Below are positions 17,675 through 26,340 of a stretch of 64,000 bases of DNA, piece after piece. Made by a program: the position numbers and the translations under genes. The notes beneath the pieces were generated by a model, which worked only from the letters and a program-made list of their open reading frames with translations, had not been told where the DNA came from and did no database searches. Source of the stretch: Planctomycetota bacterium (GTDB lineage: Bacteria > Planctomycetota > Phycisphaerae > Phycisphaerales > UBA1924); NCBI GenBank assembly GCA_018242625.1, contig JAFEBO010000008.1, positions 372,001-436,000 on the forward strand, in the 5' to 3' direction. Position 1 is the first letter of the stretch. Every line of letters begins with the position of its first letter.

Positions 17675-18610
17675 TTGACTAACACTGCTACATTCAGGAT
17701 CGGCGTGCTTTGCCTCGCGTTGCTGGTCGGCGCGTTCCTGCCCGGATGCATCATCGTGTCAAACGATTACAACGACCGCCCGCAGTTCAGCGACACCCGG
17801 ACTCTCCGGGCTCCGTTCGCCCAGGGGCAGGCGCTCGACCTGACCACACGCAACGGGAGCGTCGAGATTTCGACAAGCCCGGGCTCTGAGGCCGTGATCA
17901 CGGCGACTGTTCGCGGACGCACTCAGGAAAGAGTGGACGAGGCGAAGGTGGTCGCTTCCAATTCGCCGGAAGGGCTAAGGCTTGAAGTGGCATGGCCCGA
18001 CGGAAGGGCGCAGTCCGGAGATGGATGTGCATTCCGGATTCAGCTCCCTGCGCCCGGGCGGGTGATCGCCCGCACTTCGAACGGCCGCCTCACACTCCAG
18101 GGCGCGTCGGGGCAGGCCGATCTTGATACGTCCAACGGCTCGATCCGGGTCTACGACCACGCGGGATCGTTGCACGCGGAAACATCGAATGGATCGATCG
18201 AGGCCCGGAGGGTCTCCGGCGATGTGGATGCGAACACGAGCAACGCAGCGATCGATCTGGTCGAAGTGGGGGGGCGGGCCTTCGCCACCACCTCGAACGG
18301 TCATATCACGATCCAGCTGTCTGACAGTTCGCCCGGCCCCATTCAGGCGCGATCGTCCAATGGGGGGATCGAACTTGACCTGGGCAGGTCCTTCGCGGGC
18401 GAACTTCGCCTCTCGACCTCCAACGGGCGGATCCGCTTCGATACACCGGTGACGGTCCGTGATTTCAATTCCGATCGTTCCGCAACGCTCCAGTTCGGAG
18501 CGCCGGGCACCGGCTCGTCTTCGACCGCAGCCACTTCCAACGGTTCGATACGGGTCCTTTCACACACTTCCGCAAGGGAACCCGCCGGTTCGGTCCACGC
18601 CGGCAACTGA
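17675..18610 (+). CDS. DUF4097-type lipoprotein with TSNG repeats
   Basis: A predicted lipoprotein of 311 residues. The signal peptide (about 1-26) ends in a lipobox-like FLPGC, so mature Cys would be acylated. The rest is a repeated beta structure: from about residue 135 a TSNG turn recurs eight times every 17-21 residues (TSNGRLTL, TSNGSIRV, TSNGSIEA, TSNAAIDL, TSNGHITI, SSNGGIEL, TSNGRIRF, TSNGSIRV), as in DUF4097/DUF4098 putative adhesin-like proteins thought to fold as a beta helix. The start is TTG 17675 with GGAGG 7 bases upstream; no ATG fits. A homologous gene follows 17 bases later. Confidence 0.78.
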   Translation: MTNTATFRIGVLCLALLVGAFLPGCIIVSNDYNDRPQFSDTRTLRAPFAQGQALDLTTRNGSVEISTSPGSEAVITATVRGRTQERVDEAKVVASNSPEGLRLEVAWPDGRAQSGDGCAFRIQLPAPGRVIARTSNGRLTLQGASGQADLDTSNGSIRVYDHAGSLHAETSNGSIEARRVSGDVDANTSNAAIDLVEVGGRAFATTSNGHITIQLSDSSPGPIQARSSNGGIELDLGRSFAGELRLSTSNGRIRFDTPVTVRDFNSDRSATLQFGAPGTGSSSTAATSNGSIRVLSHTSAREPAGSVHAGN

Positions 18611-18627
18611 GAAATGCGAGGCTGGGA

Positions 18628-19464
18628 ATGAGATTCGCGATCTTGGCATTCACACTGGCCGGCTCTTTCGCCTTTGCGGGTGATCGTGTCGAAGAAACGC
18701 GGCATCACAGGCTTCCGGCCCACGCCAATCTTCCCCTCTCCGTTCAGACGAACAATGGCGACATCGAGATCGTCCGGACCGACACATCCGAAATTGTCAT
18801 AACCGCGGTCGCCCACGCCAGGAACAAGGACCGGCTGGCGCAGATCAAGTTTTCGGCTGTGTGCGAGCCGGGCTCGGGCACCGACATCCATGTCGATCTG
18901 CCGCCTCCCGAAAAGGACCAGGACGATGGCTGCTCTTTCCGCGTAGAGATGCCGATGGCGGTGAATGTCACCGCCACGACAAGCAACGGCGGGATTACCT
19001 GCTACGGAATGTCGGGACAGGGGGAATTCACCACCGCGAACGGCGCGATCGCGATCGAGGCGCACGATGGTCCGGTCCGCGCATCCACTTCCAACGGCCC
19101 TGTGACCGCGAAGCTCGCCAACGCCCCCACAAAGATCCGGACATCCAACGGCCCGGTCACTTTTACTCTCAAGGACGGCGCGTCGGCCCCGTTCGACATC
19201 CAGACCTCCAACGCGGGTGTCCACATCACACTCCCCGACTCGTTCTCCGGGATCGTTGATGCGGCCACTTCCAACGGCACGCTCTCCATTCCGCCGTCGG
19301 CGAAGGTATCGACTCCGTCTTCGAAGCCCGGGGCTTCAAAGCAGGCCGGCACATTCTCGCTCGGTAACGCGACCGACAAGTCGACCGTGCGGACGAGCAA
19401 CGGTCCTGTGGAAATCGCCGTGGGTTCGACGGCGGCGGAGAACGCCGCCCGTCCCCAGCATTGA
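18628..19464 (+). CDS. Second DUF4097-type exported protein, tandem paralogue
   Basis: 278 residues with a Sec signal peptide (MRFAILAFTLAGSFAFAGD, cleavage probably after AFA) but no lipobox cysteine, so it is secreted or periplasmic. It repeats the TSNG turn of its neighbour about eight times (TNNGDIEI, TSNGGITC, TANGAIAI, TSNGPVTA, TSNGPVTF, TSNAGVHI, TSNGTLSI, TSNGPVEI). Both proteins share an early DDGC(A/S)FR(I/V) segment, which supports duplication of a common ancestor. It is 17 bases downstream of the lipoprotein and probably co-transcribed. The biochemical function is unknown. Confidence 0.78.
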   Translation: MRFAILAFTLAGSFAFAGDRVEETRHHRLPAHANLPLSVQTNNGDIEIVRTDTSEIVITAVAHARNKDRLAQIKFSAVCEPGSGTDIHVDLPPPEKDQDDGCSFRVEMPMAVNVTATTSNGGITCYGMSGQGEFTTANGAIAIEAHDGPVRASTSNGPVTAKLANAPTKIRTSNGPVTFTLKDGASAPFDIQTSNAGVHITLPDSFSGIVDAATSNGTLSIPPSAKVSTPSSKPGASKQAGTFSLGNATDKSTVRTSNGPVEIAVGSTAAENAARPQH

Positions 19465-19490
19465 CCGGGTGTCCGACCGGCCGCCGCGCA

Positions 19491-19506
19491 GGCCTTGCGC
19501 AAGGCC
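19491..19506 (+). repeat. 16-bp perfect palindrome in the gap before fliN
   Basis: GGCCTTGCGCAAGGCC is a perfect palindrome in the 178-base gap between the DUF4097 pair and fliN. A second small hairpin (GCCGG/CCGGC around 19504-19518) adjoins it. There is no T-run, so it is not a classic terminator; it could be an operator or a factor-dependent end signal. No clear promoter for fliN was recognised in the gap. Confidence 0.35.
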
Positions 19507-19642
19507 GGCGGAACCGGCGCTTCGTCGCGCAGAGACGACGCGGAAAACTCTCGGCCTCGCCCGCCGCTGACCGATCCCTCCTCCCGACGCAGGAGGCGTC
19601 GTGCCCTTCGCGCGGGCGTCGCGCGATTCGAGGAAGGCCAGG

Positions 19643-20092
19643 ATGGCCGACGAGCAGCCGCAAATTCCGCCCGCACAGCCCTCTCCATCCCCCGCATCGA
19701 CGGCAGCAGCCGCCGCCGACGGGTCTTCTGTTGCCCCGCCCGCAGGCGATGCGAGCGAACAGCCGCAGGCTCAGCCGGTCGAACTTCCCGCCTTTACCGG
19801 AGGGGGCGGCACCGGCGAGCCCGCCGCGATTGAACTTCTCTCGGATGTGACGCTGCAGGTCAAGATCGAGCTCGGACGCACCCGGATGCTTGTCGAAGAC
19901 GTCCTCCGTCTTGCCGACGGAGCGGTGGTGGAACTCGACAAACTGGCCGGTGACCCTGTCGATGTCTATGTGAACGAGCGGCATGTCGCACGCGGCGAAG
20001 TGCTCGTTCTCAACGACAATTTCTGCGTGCGTATCAACGAGATTCTCGAGTCTCCCGTCGACGGCAAGCAAGTCGCCAAGAAGGCGGGATAG
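19643..20092 (+). CDS. fliN: Flagellar motor switch protein FliN
   Basis: FliN builds the base of the cytoplasmic C ring and docks FliH. The 149-residue product has a Pro/Ala-rich N-terminal 70 residues and a C-terminal SpoA domain (about 72-140) with the family pattern [18 protein letters not shown], then [18 protein letters not shown] and a final FCVRINEI strand. ATG 19643 is selected because AGGAAGG lies 5 bases upstream; an earlier in-frame start would add 14 Arg-rich residues that look like non-coding translation. It is the first gene of the plus-strand export block; fliM is absent from the window. Confidence 0.92.
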   Translation: MADEQPQIPPAQPSPSPASTAAAAADGSSVAPPAGDASEQPQAQPVELPAFTGGGGTGEPAAIELLSDVTLQVKIELGRTRMLVEDVLRLADGAVVELDKLAGDPVDVYVNERHVARGEVLVLNDNFCVRINEILESPVDGKQVAKKAG

Positions 20093-20142
20093 CGGCAATT
20101 CCGGCGTGCGGAGCACGCCGTAACGGACAGGAAGTCCTCCTC

Positions 20143-20934
20143 GTGACCAAAGGCCGGACCATCGCCCTATGTACACTGGCGCTGATCACGGCCACGGCGC
20201 AGGCACGCACGCTTCCGGCCGACAGTCGTCAGTCGCTGCTTGTGCCGGCCGAGATCCGTTCTGCGACGGCCGAAACACCGGAGATCGAAAGCAGGCGTCT
20301 TGGAAAAGGCGGCTCTGGTTCGGCTGGCCAGCAGGAGCGGGCGAAAAAGGAAAGTGGATCGGTCTCGGGTGGTTTCGCGGGGCTTGTGGGGCCGCTCGCC
20401 GCCGTCCTCACGCTGATCGCGATGCTCGCGGGGCTGGTCGTGCTGGTGGCGCGGGCTAAGGGCGGGCTGGCTTCTTCCCTGCACGCTGGCGGCAAGGCTC
20501 CCGCGGGAATTCTCGAGGTTCTGGGGCGGTATCCCCTGGGGGGCGGGCTCACCCTCGTGCTGCTCAAGCTTGATCGTCGCATTCTTCTGCTGAGCCAATC
20601 CCGGACCGGCCGGTTTGGTGGTCTCTCCCTGACTCCGATCTGCGAACTCGATTCGGCCGACGATGTCGCCTCGGTGCTTTCCAAGGTCCGTGACGCCGAT
20701 TCCAACTCACTCGCGAGCCGGTTTGCGTCGGTTTTCCGTTCGCTCGATCGGGAGGCCGCCGAGGCAGTCGCCAAGGTTCCGTCCGCTCCGGCCGAAGCCG
20801 CGCCGCGACGTCCCCATCCCGCGGCCCGTCCGGCCCAGATGACGGGCGCCGCCGCGGCGCAGTCCATCCGCCGCCGCCTTGATGCACTCCGCGCCGACGG
20901 GATTTCCGAGCGGGAAGGGGGGCGAGTGGCGTGA
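20143..20934 (+). CDS. fliO: Flagellar biosynthesis protein FliO
   Basis: FliO is a bitopic membrane protein that helps assemble the FliP pore of the export gate. The 263-residue protein has an N-terminal signal-like helix (about 5-23), a second, stronger membrane helix (GLVGPLAAVLTLIAMLAGLV, about 80-102), then the FliO domain with ILEVLGRYPLGGGLTLVLLK (about 122-141) and a Ser/Ala-rich tail. The start is GTG 20143 with AGGAAG 8 bases upstream. Its stop overlaps the fliP GTG. FliO is poorly conserved, but the position before fliP and the domain pattern fit well. Confidence 0.85.
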   Translation: MTKGRTIALCTLALITATAQARTLPADSRQSLLVPAEIRSATAETPEIESRRLGKGGSGSAGQQERAKKESGSVSGGFAGLVGPLAAVLTLIAMLAGLVVLVARAKGGLASSLHAGGKAPAGILEVLGRYPLGGGLTLVLLKLDRRILLLSQSRTGRFGGLSLTPICELDSADDVASVLSKVRDADSNSLASRFASVFRSLDREAAEAVAKVPSAPAEAAPRRPHPAARPAQMTGAAAAQSIRRRLDALRADGISEREGGRVA

Positions 20935-21854
20935 GAGTTGTCGCGTGCCTTCTTTTCGCGCTCGTGCTCTCCGCCAACGCCTCTGGCCAGGTGTACGGAC
21001 CGCCCGCGGTCGATGCGGTTCCGGCAGTTGCCTCCGGCCAGGCCGACGCGGCGGCACGCCAGCTCGCACGGATGATTCCGGATTCCGCTGCGGCCGGTTC
21101 GTTGAATCCGCTGGCGGTCCTTGAGTCGGCGGGTCGGGCCCTCCCCGGAGGTCAGTCGGAATCCGCGGGTTCGGCCCTGTCGACGCCCGTGACGATCCTC
21201 CTGCTCCTCACGATCATCTCACTTGCGCCGGCGATCGTCCTGATGACGACCTGCTTCCCGCGCATTCTGATCGTGCTGGGGCTGCTCAAGCAGGCGATCG
21301 GGGCCCAGGGAATTCCGCCGCCCCAGATCATCACCGCGCTGGGGATCTTCCTGACGCTGATCGTCATGGCTCCGACGTATGACCGTGTGTACAAGGAAGC
21401 AATCGGGCCATGGTCGCGGGGCGAGATCCGGGACATGGACGTGCTCTGGGCCAAAACACGCCAGCCTGTCCGTGACTTCATGTTCGAGCAGATCGAATCC
21501 GCCGGCAACTGGAACTCGCTGTACATGATCATGGAGTACCGCGGCATCGACACGAGCGAGCCCGAAAAGCTCACCCGCGCCGACGCGGACATGGTCTCGC
21601 TGATCCCGGCCTTCATGATCAGCGAGCTTAAGTCGGCGTTTCTGCTCGGCTTTCGGATCTACCTGCCCTTCCTCGTGATCGACATGGTGATCAGCAGCAT
21701 GCTCATCTCCATGAGCATGATGATGCTGCCCCCGGTCCTGATCAGCCTCCCGTTCAAGCTGCTCCTGTTCGTCATGGTGGACGGCTGGCAGCTTGTTGTG
21801 GGCGGGCTGCTTCGCAGCTTCGGGTCCGCCGGGCTCGCGGGGGTCGGGTCATGA
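20931..21854 (+). CDS. fliP: Flagellar export gate protein FliP
   Basis: FliP forms the core pentamer of the type III export channel. The 307-residue product has an N-terminal cleavable signal sequence, a roughly 60-residue low-complexity periplasmic segment, then four membrane helices. Family motifs are TCFPRILIVLGLLKQAIG, the acidic loop with TRADADMVSLIPAFMISELK, and the final MLPPVLISLPFKLLLFVMVDGW. The start is GTG in a GTGA overlap with fliO; the stop overlaps the fliQ ATG (ATGA), so fliO-P-Q are translationally coupled. Confidence 0.97.
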   Translation: MRVVACLLFALVLSANASGQVYGPPAVDAVPAVASGQADAAARQLARMIPDSAAAGSLNPLAVLESAGRALPGGQSESAGSALSTPVTILLLLTIISLAPAIVLMTTCFPRILIVLGLLKQAIGAQGIPPPQIITALGIFLTLIVMAPTYDRVYKEAIGPWSRGEIRDMDVLWAKTRQPVRDFMFEQIESAGNWNSLYMIMEYRGIDTSEPEKLTRADADMVSLIPAFMISELKSAFLLGFRIYLPFLVIDMVISSMLISMSMMMLPPVLISLPFKLLLFVMVDGWQLVVGGLLRSFGSAGLAGVGS

Positions 21855-22108
21855 TCGACGAATCCATGCTCGACATGGTGCGTCATTGCCTTGTGATCAC
21901 TCTCAAGATCGCCGCGCCGATGCTCGCCGCGGGAATCGTGATCGGGCTGCTCATCAGCCTCATTCAGGCGGTCACTTCGATCCAGGATCAGACTCTCTCG
22001 CTCGTTCCCAAGATCGTGGTCATGGTGATCGTTTCCGCGGTGCTGCTTCCTTGGATTCTCAGCAGGCTCTGCGAGTACGCGGTGGAGATTTTCTCTCTCG
22101 GCACGTAG
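21851..22108 (+). CDS. fliQ: Flagellar export gate protein FliQ
   Basis: FliQ is the small two-helix protein that wraps the FliP/FliR core of the export gate. The 85-residue protein has two membrane helices (about 15-40 and 52-76) around the loop SIQDQTLSLVPKIV, the classical FliQ/SctS signature. The size is normal. It sits between fliP (4-base overlap) and fliR (3-base gap). Confidence 0.96.
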   Translation: MIDESMLDMVRHCLVITLKIAAPMLAAGIVIGLLISLIQAVTSIQDQTLSLVPKIVVMVIVSAVLLPWILSRLCEYAVEIFSLGT

Positions 22109-22111
22109 GCG

Positions 22112-22903
22112 ATGTCGGAAATCATCACTTCCAACCTCGTCCCATTCATGCTGGTCGCGTTCCGGCTGGCGGGGCTGTTTCTCGCGACCCCGCTTCTTTC
22201 CAGCGTGATGATCCCGATGCGTCTTCGTCCATTTATCGTGCTCGGGCTTGCGGCGGCGGTCTACCCGCTCACGCCGGCATGGCATCCGCCCGAGACCGCG
22301 TCGCTGGTTCAGCTCGTGCCGCTGGTCGTAGGTGAAGCACTCATCGGATTTGTCATCGGGATGATCGCGTCGCTGCCGATGCTCGCGGCCGATTCGTGCG
22401 GCATCATCATCGGCCAGCAGATGGGATTCGGGCTCGCCAAGGTCTACAACCCCGAATACGACGCGGAAGTGGATGTGCTGGGTCAGATGCTCTTCTTTGT
22501 CGTCTTTGGAGCTTTCCTCGCGTGCGGGGGCCTGGAGCACGTCTTCCGCGCACTCGTGAGCACGTTTCAGCGCGTCGGTCCGGGGGGACTGTCGATATCG
22601 CAGGCCCCGGCGCAGGTGCTGGTCGGCGTCGCGACCTCCGGCCTCGAACTGGCAATGCGTCTTTCGCTGCCCGTCGTGGCCACCATCCTCCTGCTCGTCG
22701 TCGTCTTTGCGGTGATTTCCAAGACGATGCCGGCCATCAACATCATGAGTGTTGGCTTCACCGTCAAAGTGCTCGCAGGAATCGCCGTGCTGACGCTCGC
22801 TCTCCCCTCGATCGCCGCCGTCGCGGGCGATGAAACAACCGAAGCGCTGCGATCGGTGGACGCCTGGGTGGGTTCGCTCGGACCGGCGAAAGGAGATCGC
22901 TGA
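22112..22903 (+). CDS. fliR: Flagellar export gate protein FliR
   Basis: FliR is the single-copy lid subunit of the FliP5-FliQ4-FliR export channel. The 263-residue protein has about six membrane helices, the early motif FRLAGLFLATPLLSSVMIP (about 17-35), the central GFVIGMIASLPMLAADSCG, and GLELAMRLSLPVVATILLLV (about 177-196). The length is normal for the family. The ATG follows fliQ by 3 bases, and flhB starts 2 bases after its stop. Confidence 0.96.
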   Translation: MSEIITSNLVPFMLVAFRLAGLFLATPLLSSVMIPMRLRPFIVLGLAAAVYPLTPAWHPPETASLVQLVPLVVGEALIGFVIGMIASLPMLAADSCGIIIGQQMGFGLAKVYNPEYDAEVDVLGQMLFFVVFGAFLACGGLEHVFRALVSTFQRVGPGGLSISQAPAQVLVGVATSGLELAMRLSLPVVATILLLVVVFAVISKTMPAINIMSVGFTVKVLAGIAVLTLALPSIAAVAGDETTEALRSVDAWVGSLGPAKGDR

Positions 22904-22905
22904 TC

Positions 22906-23973
22906 ATGGCGGAGGAACTTGGTGAAAGGACCGAGGACCCGACAAGCAGACGCTTCTCCGAAGCGCGCGAGCGTGGTCAGGTCGCCAAAAGCCAGGATCT
23001 CTCTTCCGCGATCGACTGGGCGGGCGTGCTCATCATGCTCCTTCTGCTCGGGAGCCTGCTGGTCAAGTCCATGGGTTCGGTGATGCGCCGGGCACTGGAA
23101 GACGCCTCGTCCCCCGACTCTCTCTCGCTGTCGTCGATGACGGGAACGCTGCTCTATTCCGCGGGCCAGAGCGCGGTCGCCGTTCTTCCGTTCTTTGCGG
23201 TTTTCGTGCTGGTTTCCGTGGTGGCGCACTTTGCTCAGTACGGGGCGCTCTTCACCGGCCAGCCGCTCCAGCCCAATCTCGACCGGCTCAATCCAATCAG
23301 CGGGTTCGGGCGGATCTTTTCGGCCAAGGGCGCGGTACGCACCGTACTGAGCCTGCTGAAAGTCCTGCTGGTGATCGTGATTTCTTACGCGGTTCTCGCC
23401 CCCGAGCTTCCGCAGATCCTGCAACTTCCTCAGCTCCCGCTCCTGGGGGGCCTTTACCGCACGTGGACCATGATGCTCTCGCTGGCCGCGTGGCTGATCG
23501 CGGTCCTGCTGGTGCTCGGAGTTGCCGACTACCTCTTCCAGCGATGGACGCTCAAGCAGGACCTCCGCATGACCAAGCAGGAGGTCAAGGAAGAGCGCAA
23601 GAGCATGGACGGAGATCCGCAGATCAAGGGCCGGCGTCTTCAGATGATGCGTTCTATCGCGATGCAGAAAGTCAACCAGGCGGTGCCCACAGCTGACGTC
23701 ATCGTGACCAACCCGACCCACTTTTCCGTGGCTGTGCGCTACGCCCAGGACGAAATGTCCGCCCCCCGGGTCGTGGCCAAGGGGACCGACTTCATGGCGA
23801 TGCGCATCCGCCAGATCGCGATGATCAACAACGTGCCCATCGTGGAGCGCCCGGCACTCGCCCGCGCTCTTTATTACTCGATCGAAGTCGGACACGAGAT
23901 CCCCCAGGAGCACTATCAGGCAGTCGCGGAAATTCTTGCGTACGTCTATCGCCTCGAGGGCCGCGCCGCCTGA
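22906..23973 (+). CDS. flhB: Flagellar export switch protein FlhB
   Basis: FlhB switches export specificity from rod/hook to filament proteins after FliK signals hook completion. The 355-residue protein begins with the family motif ERTEDPTSRRFSEARERGQV (about 7-26), has four membrane helices, and a cytoplasmic domain with the self-cleavage site NPTH (about 268-271) in VTNPTHFSVAVRYAQDEMSA. The Asn-Pro peptide bond should undergo autocatalytic cleavage. FliK, the partner in the switch, is encoded at 348-1874. Confidence 0.97.
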   Translation: MAEELGERTEDPTSRRFSEARERGQVAKSQDLSSAIDWAGVLIMLLLLGSLLVKSMGSVMRRALEDASSPDSLSLSSMTGTLLYSAGQSAVAVLPFFAVFVLVSVVAHFAQYGALFTGQPLQPNLDRLNPISGFGRIFSAKGAVRTVLSLLKVLLVIVISYAVLAPELPQILQLPQLPLLGGLYRTWTMMLSLAAWLIAVLLVLGVADYLFQRWTLKQDLRMTKQEVKEERKSMDGDPQIKGRRLQMMRSIAMQKVNQAVPTADVIVTNPTHFSVAVRYAQDEMSAPRVVAKGTDFMAMRIRQIAMINNVPIVERPALARALYYSIEVGHEIPQEHYQAVAEILAYVYRLEGRAA

Positions 23974-23999
23974 GCGTCAGATTCGCCTCGCCCTGAACC

Positions 24000-26195
24000 A
24001 TGGCCAAAGCACCGCCCAAGCCCAGAAAGCCAGCCCCGGCAGCCGTCGCGCCGATTGCTCCAAGCGCGGTTTCCACACTGCCCCAGTGGCTTCAGCGGCT
24101 GCACAAGTACCGCGGCATGATTGTGCCCGTTGCCTTCGTGCTGCTCCTGGCGGTCCTGCTCGTGCCGGTACCGCCGGCGGCGATGGACGTGCTCATCTGC
24201 TTCAACATCAGCCTTGCCGTGATCGTGCTCATCACCACGATCTCCATGAACCATCCGCTCGATTTCAGCGTCTTCCCCTCTCTGCTGCTCGCCACGACGC
24301 TCTTCCGCCTCGTTCTCAACATCGCGTCCACCCGGCTGATTCTCACCGCCGACGCCCAGACGCCCGAACAGGCCGCCACCGTCGCCGGGCACGTGATCAT
24401 GGCCTTCGGCGAATTCGTCGCCGGCGACCAGCTCTTTGTCGGCGTGGTGATCTTCCTGATCCTCGTCATCGTCCAGTGGGTCGTCATCACGAAGGGCGCA
24501 ACGCGCATCTCGGAAGTGGCGGCGCGTTTCACCCTCGATGCGATGCCCGGCAAGCAGATGGCGATCGATTCGGACCTCAACGCCGGCATCATCGATGAGC
24601 AGGAGGCCCGCAGGCGCCGGGAGAGAATCTCCCAGGAGGCGGATTTCTTCGGCGCGATGGACGGTGCCTCGAAATTCGTGCGCGGCGATGCGATCGCGGG
24701 AATCATCATCACCGTCGTCAATGTCTGCGGCGGCTTTGCCGTCGGTATGCTCATGCGGGGATGGGACGCTCAGCAGACGCTGAAGGTTTTCACAAAGCTC
24801 ACAATCGGCGACGGCCTGACCAGCCAGATCCCGTCGTTCGTGATCGCGATCGCTTCGGCCCTGATCGTCACCCGCTCGGGCAGCAAGGAGGATCTCGGCG
24901 ATCAGCTCACCACGCAGGTGATGGGACAGCCCCGCGGCCTGATTATCACGGCGGTCTTCCTCGTTGCACTCAGCTTTACCCCGCTTCCCACGATCCCGCT
25001 TCTGGCAACGGCGGCCGGCCTGGCCGGGCTGGCCTTCGCCATGACCCGCGCGACACGCGCCAAAGAGGTCGCGCAGGCCGAAGCTTCCCGCAAAGCCGAA
25101 GCCCCTCCTCCGCCGCCGGTGGAGCATCTCCTTAAAGTGGATACGCTGGAAATCGAGGTCGGTTACGGTCTCGTCTCGCTCGTGGACACAGCGCAGGGGG
25201 GGGACCTGCTCGAACGCATCTCGGCCACCCGGCGCCAGCTCGCCGCGGAGTTCGGGCTGGTCATGCCTCCGGTTCGAATCCGGGACAACATGACGCTCCA
25301 GCCGACCGAATACCGCATCAAGATCCGGAACAACCCCGTCGCGATCGGCCAGACGCGCCCGGGCAAGCTGCTGGCCATGGATTCCGGCATCGTGAGCGGA
25401 CCTGTTCCGGGCGAACCCACCAAGGAGCCTGCCTTTGGGCTCGATGCCTGGTGGATCGACCCCGCGCTCCGTGCCCGCGCCGAGACCATGAACTACACCG
25501 TGGTCGAGCCGACCGCGGTGCTCGCGACCCACCTGACCGAAGTGGTGAAGCGCCATGCCGACGAACTGCTCACCCGCGAAGAGGTGGGGAACCTTCTCGA
25601 GCAGCTCAAGGAAAAGGCCCCCAAACTCGTCGAGGAAGTGGTGCCGGCGGTTCTCAAGCCCATCGAGCTGCAGAAAATTCTTCAGAACCTCCTCCGCGAG
25701 CGCGTACCGATCCGCGATCTCGAAGCGATCCTCGAAACCCTCGCGGAGTGGGCCCCCAAGTCCAAGGACCCCGAGGTGCTCACGGAGTACGTTCGCAACA
25801 CGCTCCGGCGCACGATCTGTTCTCAGTACGCAACCTCACGCGAACCGGGAAAGCTCCGGCTGGTCTGCGTTACCCTCGATCCAAGCCTCGAAGACATCAT
25901 CAACGGGTACATCGATCGCGCCCCAGGCGGCACAACCGTCAGCATGCCTGCGCGGGTGGCGAACCAGATCGCCGAACACGTCGCCCGCTCACTCCAGCTC
26001 GCCACGAGCGCCGGGAATCACCCCGTCGTCATCGCCTCGCCCCAGGTCCGAGCCGTCGTCCGCCAGATACTGGAGCCGCACATCACCGGCGTCGCCGTGC
26101 TCGGGTACAACGAGCTGATCCCCTCGGTCGAAGTCGAAAGCGTGGCGCTCGTCATGCCTCCCGATGCGCTCTCGCAGGTTGCCGCCGCCGCCTGA
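24000..26195 (+). CDS. flhA: Flagellar export protein FlhA
   Basis: FlhA is the largest export-gate protein: its membrane domain conducts protons and its cytoplasmic nonamer ring receives substrates. The 731 residues comprise a Pro/Ala/Lys-rich N-terminus, eight membrane helices (about 40-360) with the conserved cytoplasmic FHIPEP loop region (DAMPGKQMAIDSDLNAGIID, about 180-199), and a C-terminal domain (about 385-725) ending in the conserved EVESVALVMPP. ATG 24000 is 26 bases after flhB. The length and all family blocks are intact. Confidence 0.97.
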   Translation: MAKAPPKPRKPAPAAVAPIAPSAVSTLPQWLQRLHKYRGMIVPVAFVLLLAVLLVPVPPAAMDVLICFNISLAVIVLITTISMNHPLDFSVFPSLLLATTLFRLVLNIASTRLILTADAQTPEQAATVAGHVIMAFGEFVAGDQLFVGVVIFLILVIVQWVVITKGATRISEVAARFTLDAMPGKQMAIDSDLNAGIIDEQEARRRRERISQEADFFGAMDGASKFVRGDAIAGIIITVVNVCGGFAVGMLMRGWDAQQTLKVFTKLTIGDGLTSQIPSFVIAIASALIVTRSGSKEDLGDQLTTQVMGQPRGLIITAVFLVALSFTPLPTIPLLATAAGLAGLAFAMTRATRAKEVAQAEASRKAEAPPPPPVEHLLKVDTLEIEVGYGLVSLVDTAQGGDLLERISATRRQLAAEFGLVMPPVRIRDNMTLQPTEYRIKIRNNPVAIGQTRPGKLLAMDSGIVSGPVPGEPTKEPAFGLDAWWIDPALRARAETMNYTVVEPTAVLATHLTEVVKRHADELLTREEVGNLLEQLKEKAPKLVEEVVPAVLKPIELQKILQNLLRERVPIRDLEAILETLAEWAPKSKDPEVLTEYVRNTLRRTICSQYATSREPGKLRLVCVTLDPSLEDIINGYIDRAPGGTTVSMPARVANQIAEHVARSLQLATSAGNHPVVIASPQVRAVVRQILEPHITGVAVLGYNELIPSVEVESVALVMPPDALSQVAAAA

Positions 26196-26218
26196 CTTCA
26201 ACATTCGCGCACGCACCG

Positions 26219-26237
26219 GCCGATAGTCTGGTATCAT
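26219..26237 (+). promoter_or_regulatory. Candidate promoter upstream of flhF
   Basis: Two overlapping signals are seen: GCCGATAG (26219-26226), 7 of 8 bases like the sigma-28 -10 element GCCGATAA, and TGGTATCAT (26229-26237), an extended -10 for the housekeeping sigma factor. The upstream -35 for sigma-28 is poor (TCAACATT, 13-base spacing). A hairpin CCCGGGC/GCCCGGG follows at 26244-26262 in what would be the flhF leader. Confidence 0.28.
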
Positions 26238-26340
26238 GCTCCGCCCGGGCAGGCCGCCCGGGAATCTCCCGATCGACACCGCTGGCATGGAGGCCTCGGA
26301 CGTTCGGCGAGTCTGGGTGTTCTGGCCACGGACGGCGTAC

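Noticed and set aside
25268-25285. GGTTCGAATCCGGG resembles the T-loop of a tRNA gene
   Set aside because: It lies inside flhA in a conserved coding stretch (PPVRIRDN), with no acceptor, D or anticodon arms in the flanks.
23946-25556. Open frame opposite flhA and the end of flhB
   Set aside because: Asp/His/Arg-rich product typical of a shadow of a membrane-protein gene; flhA motifs on the plus strand are complete.
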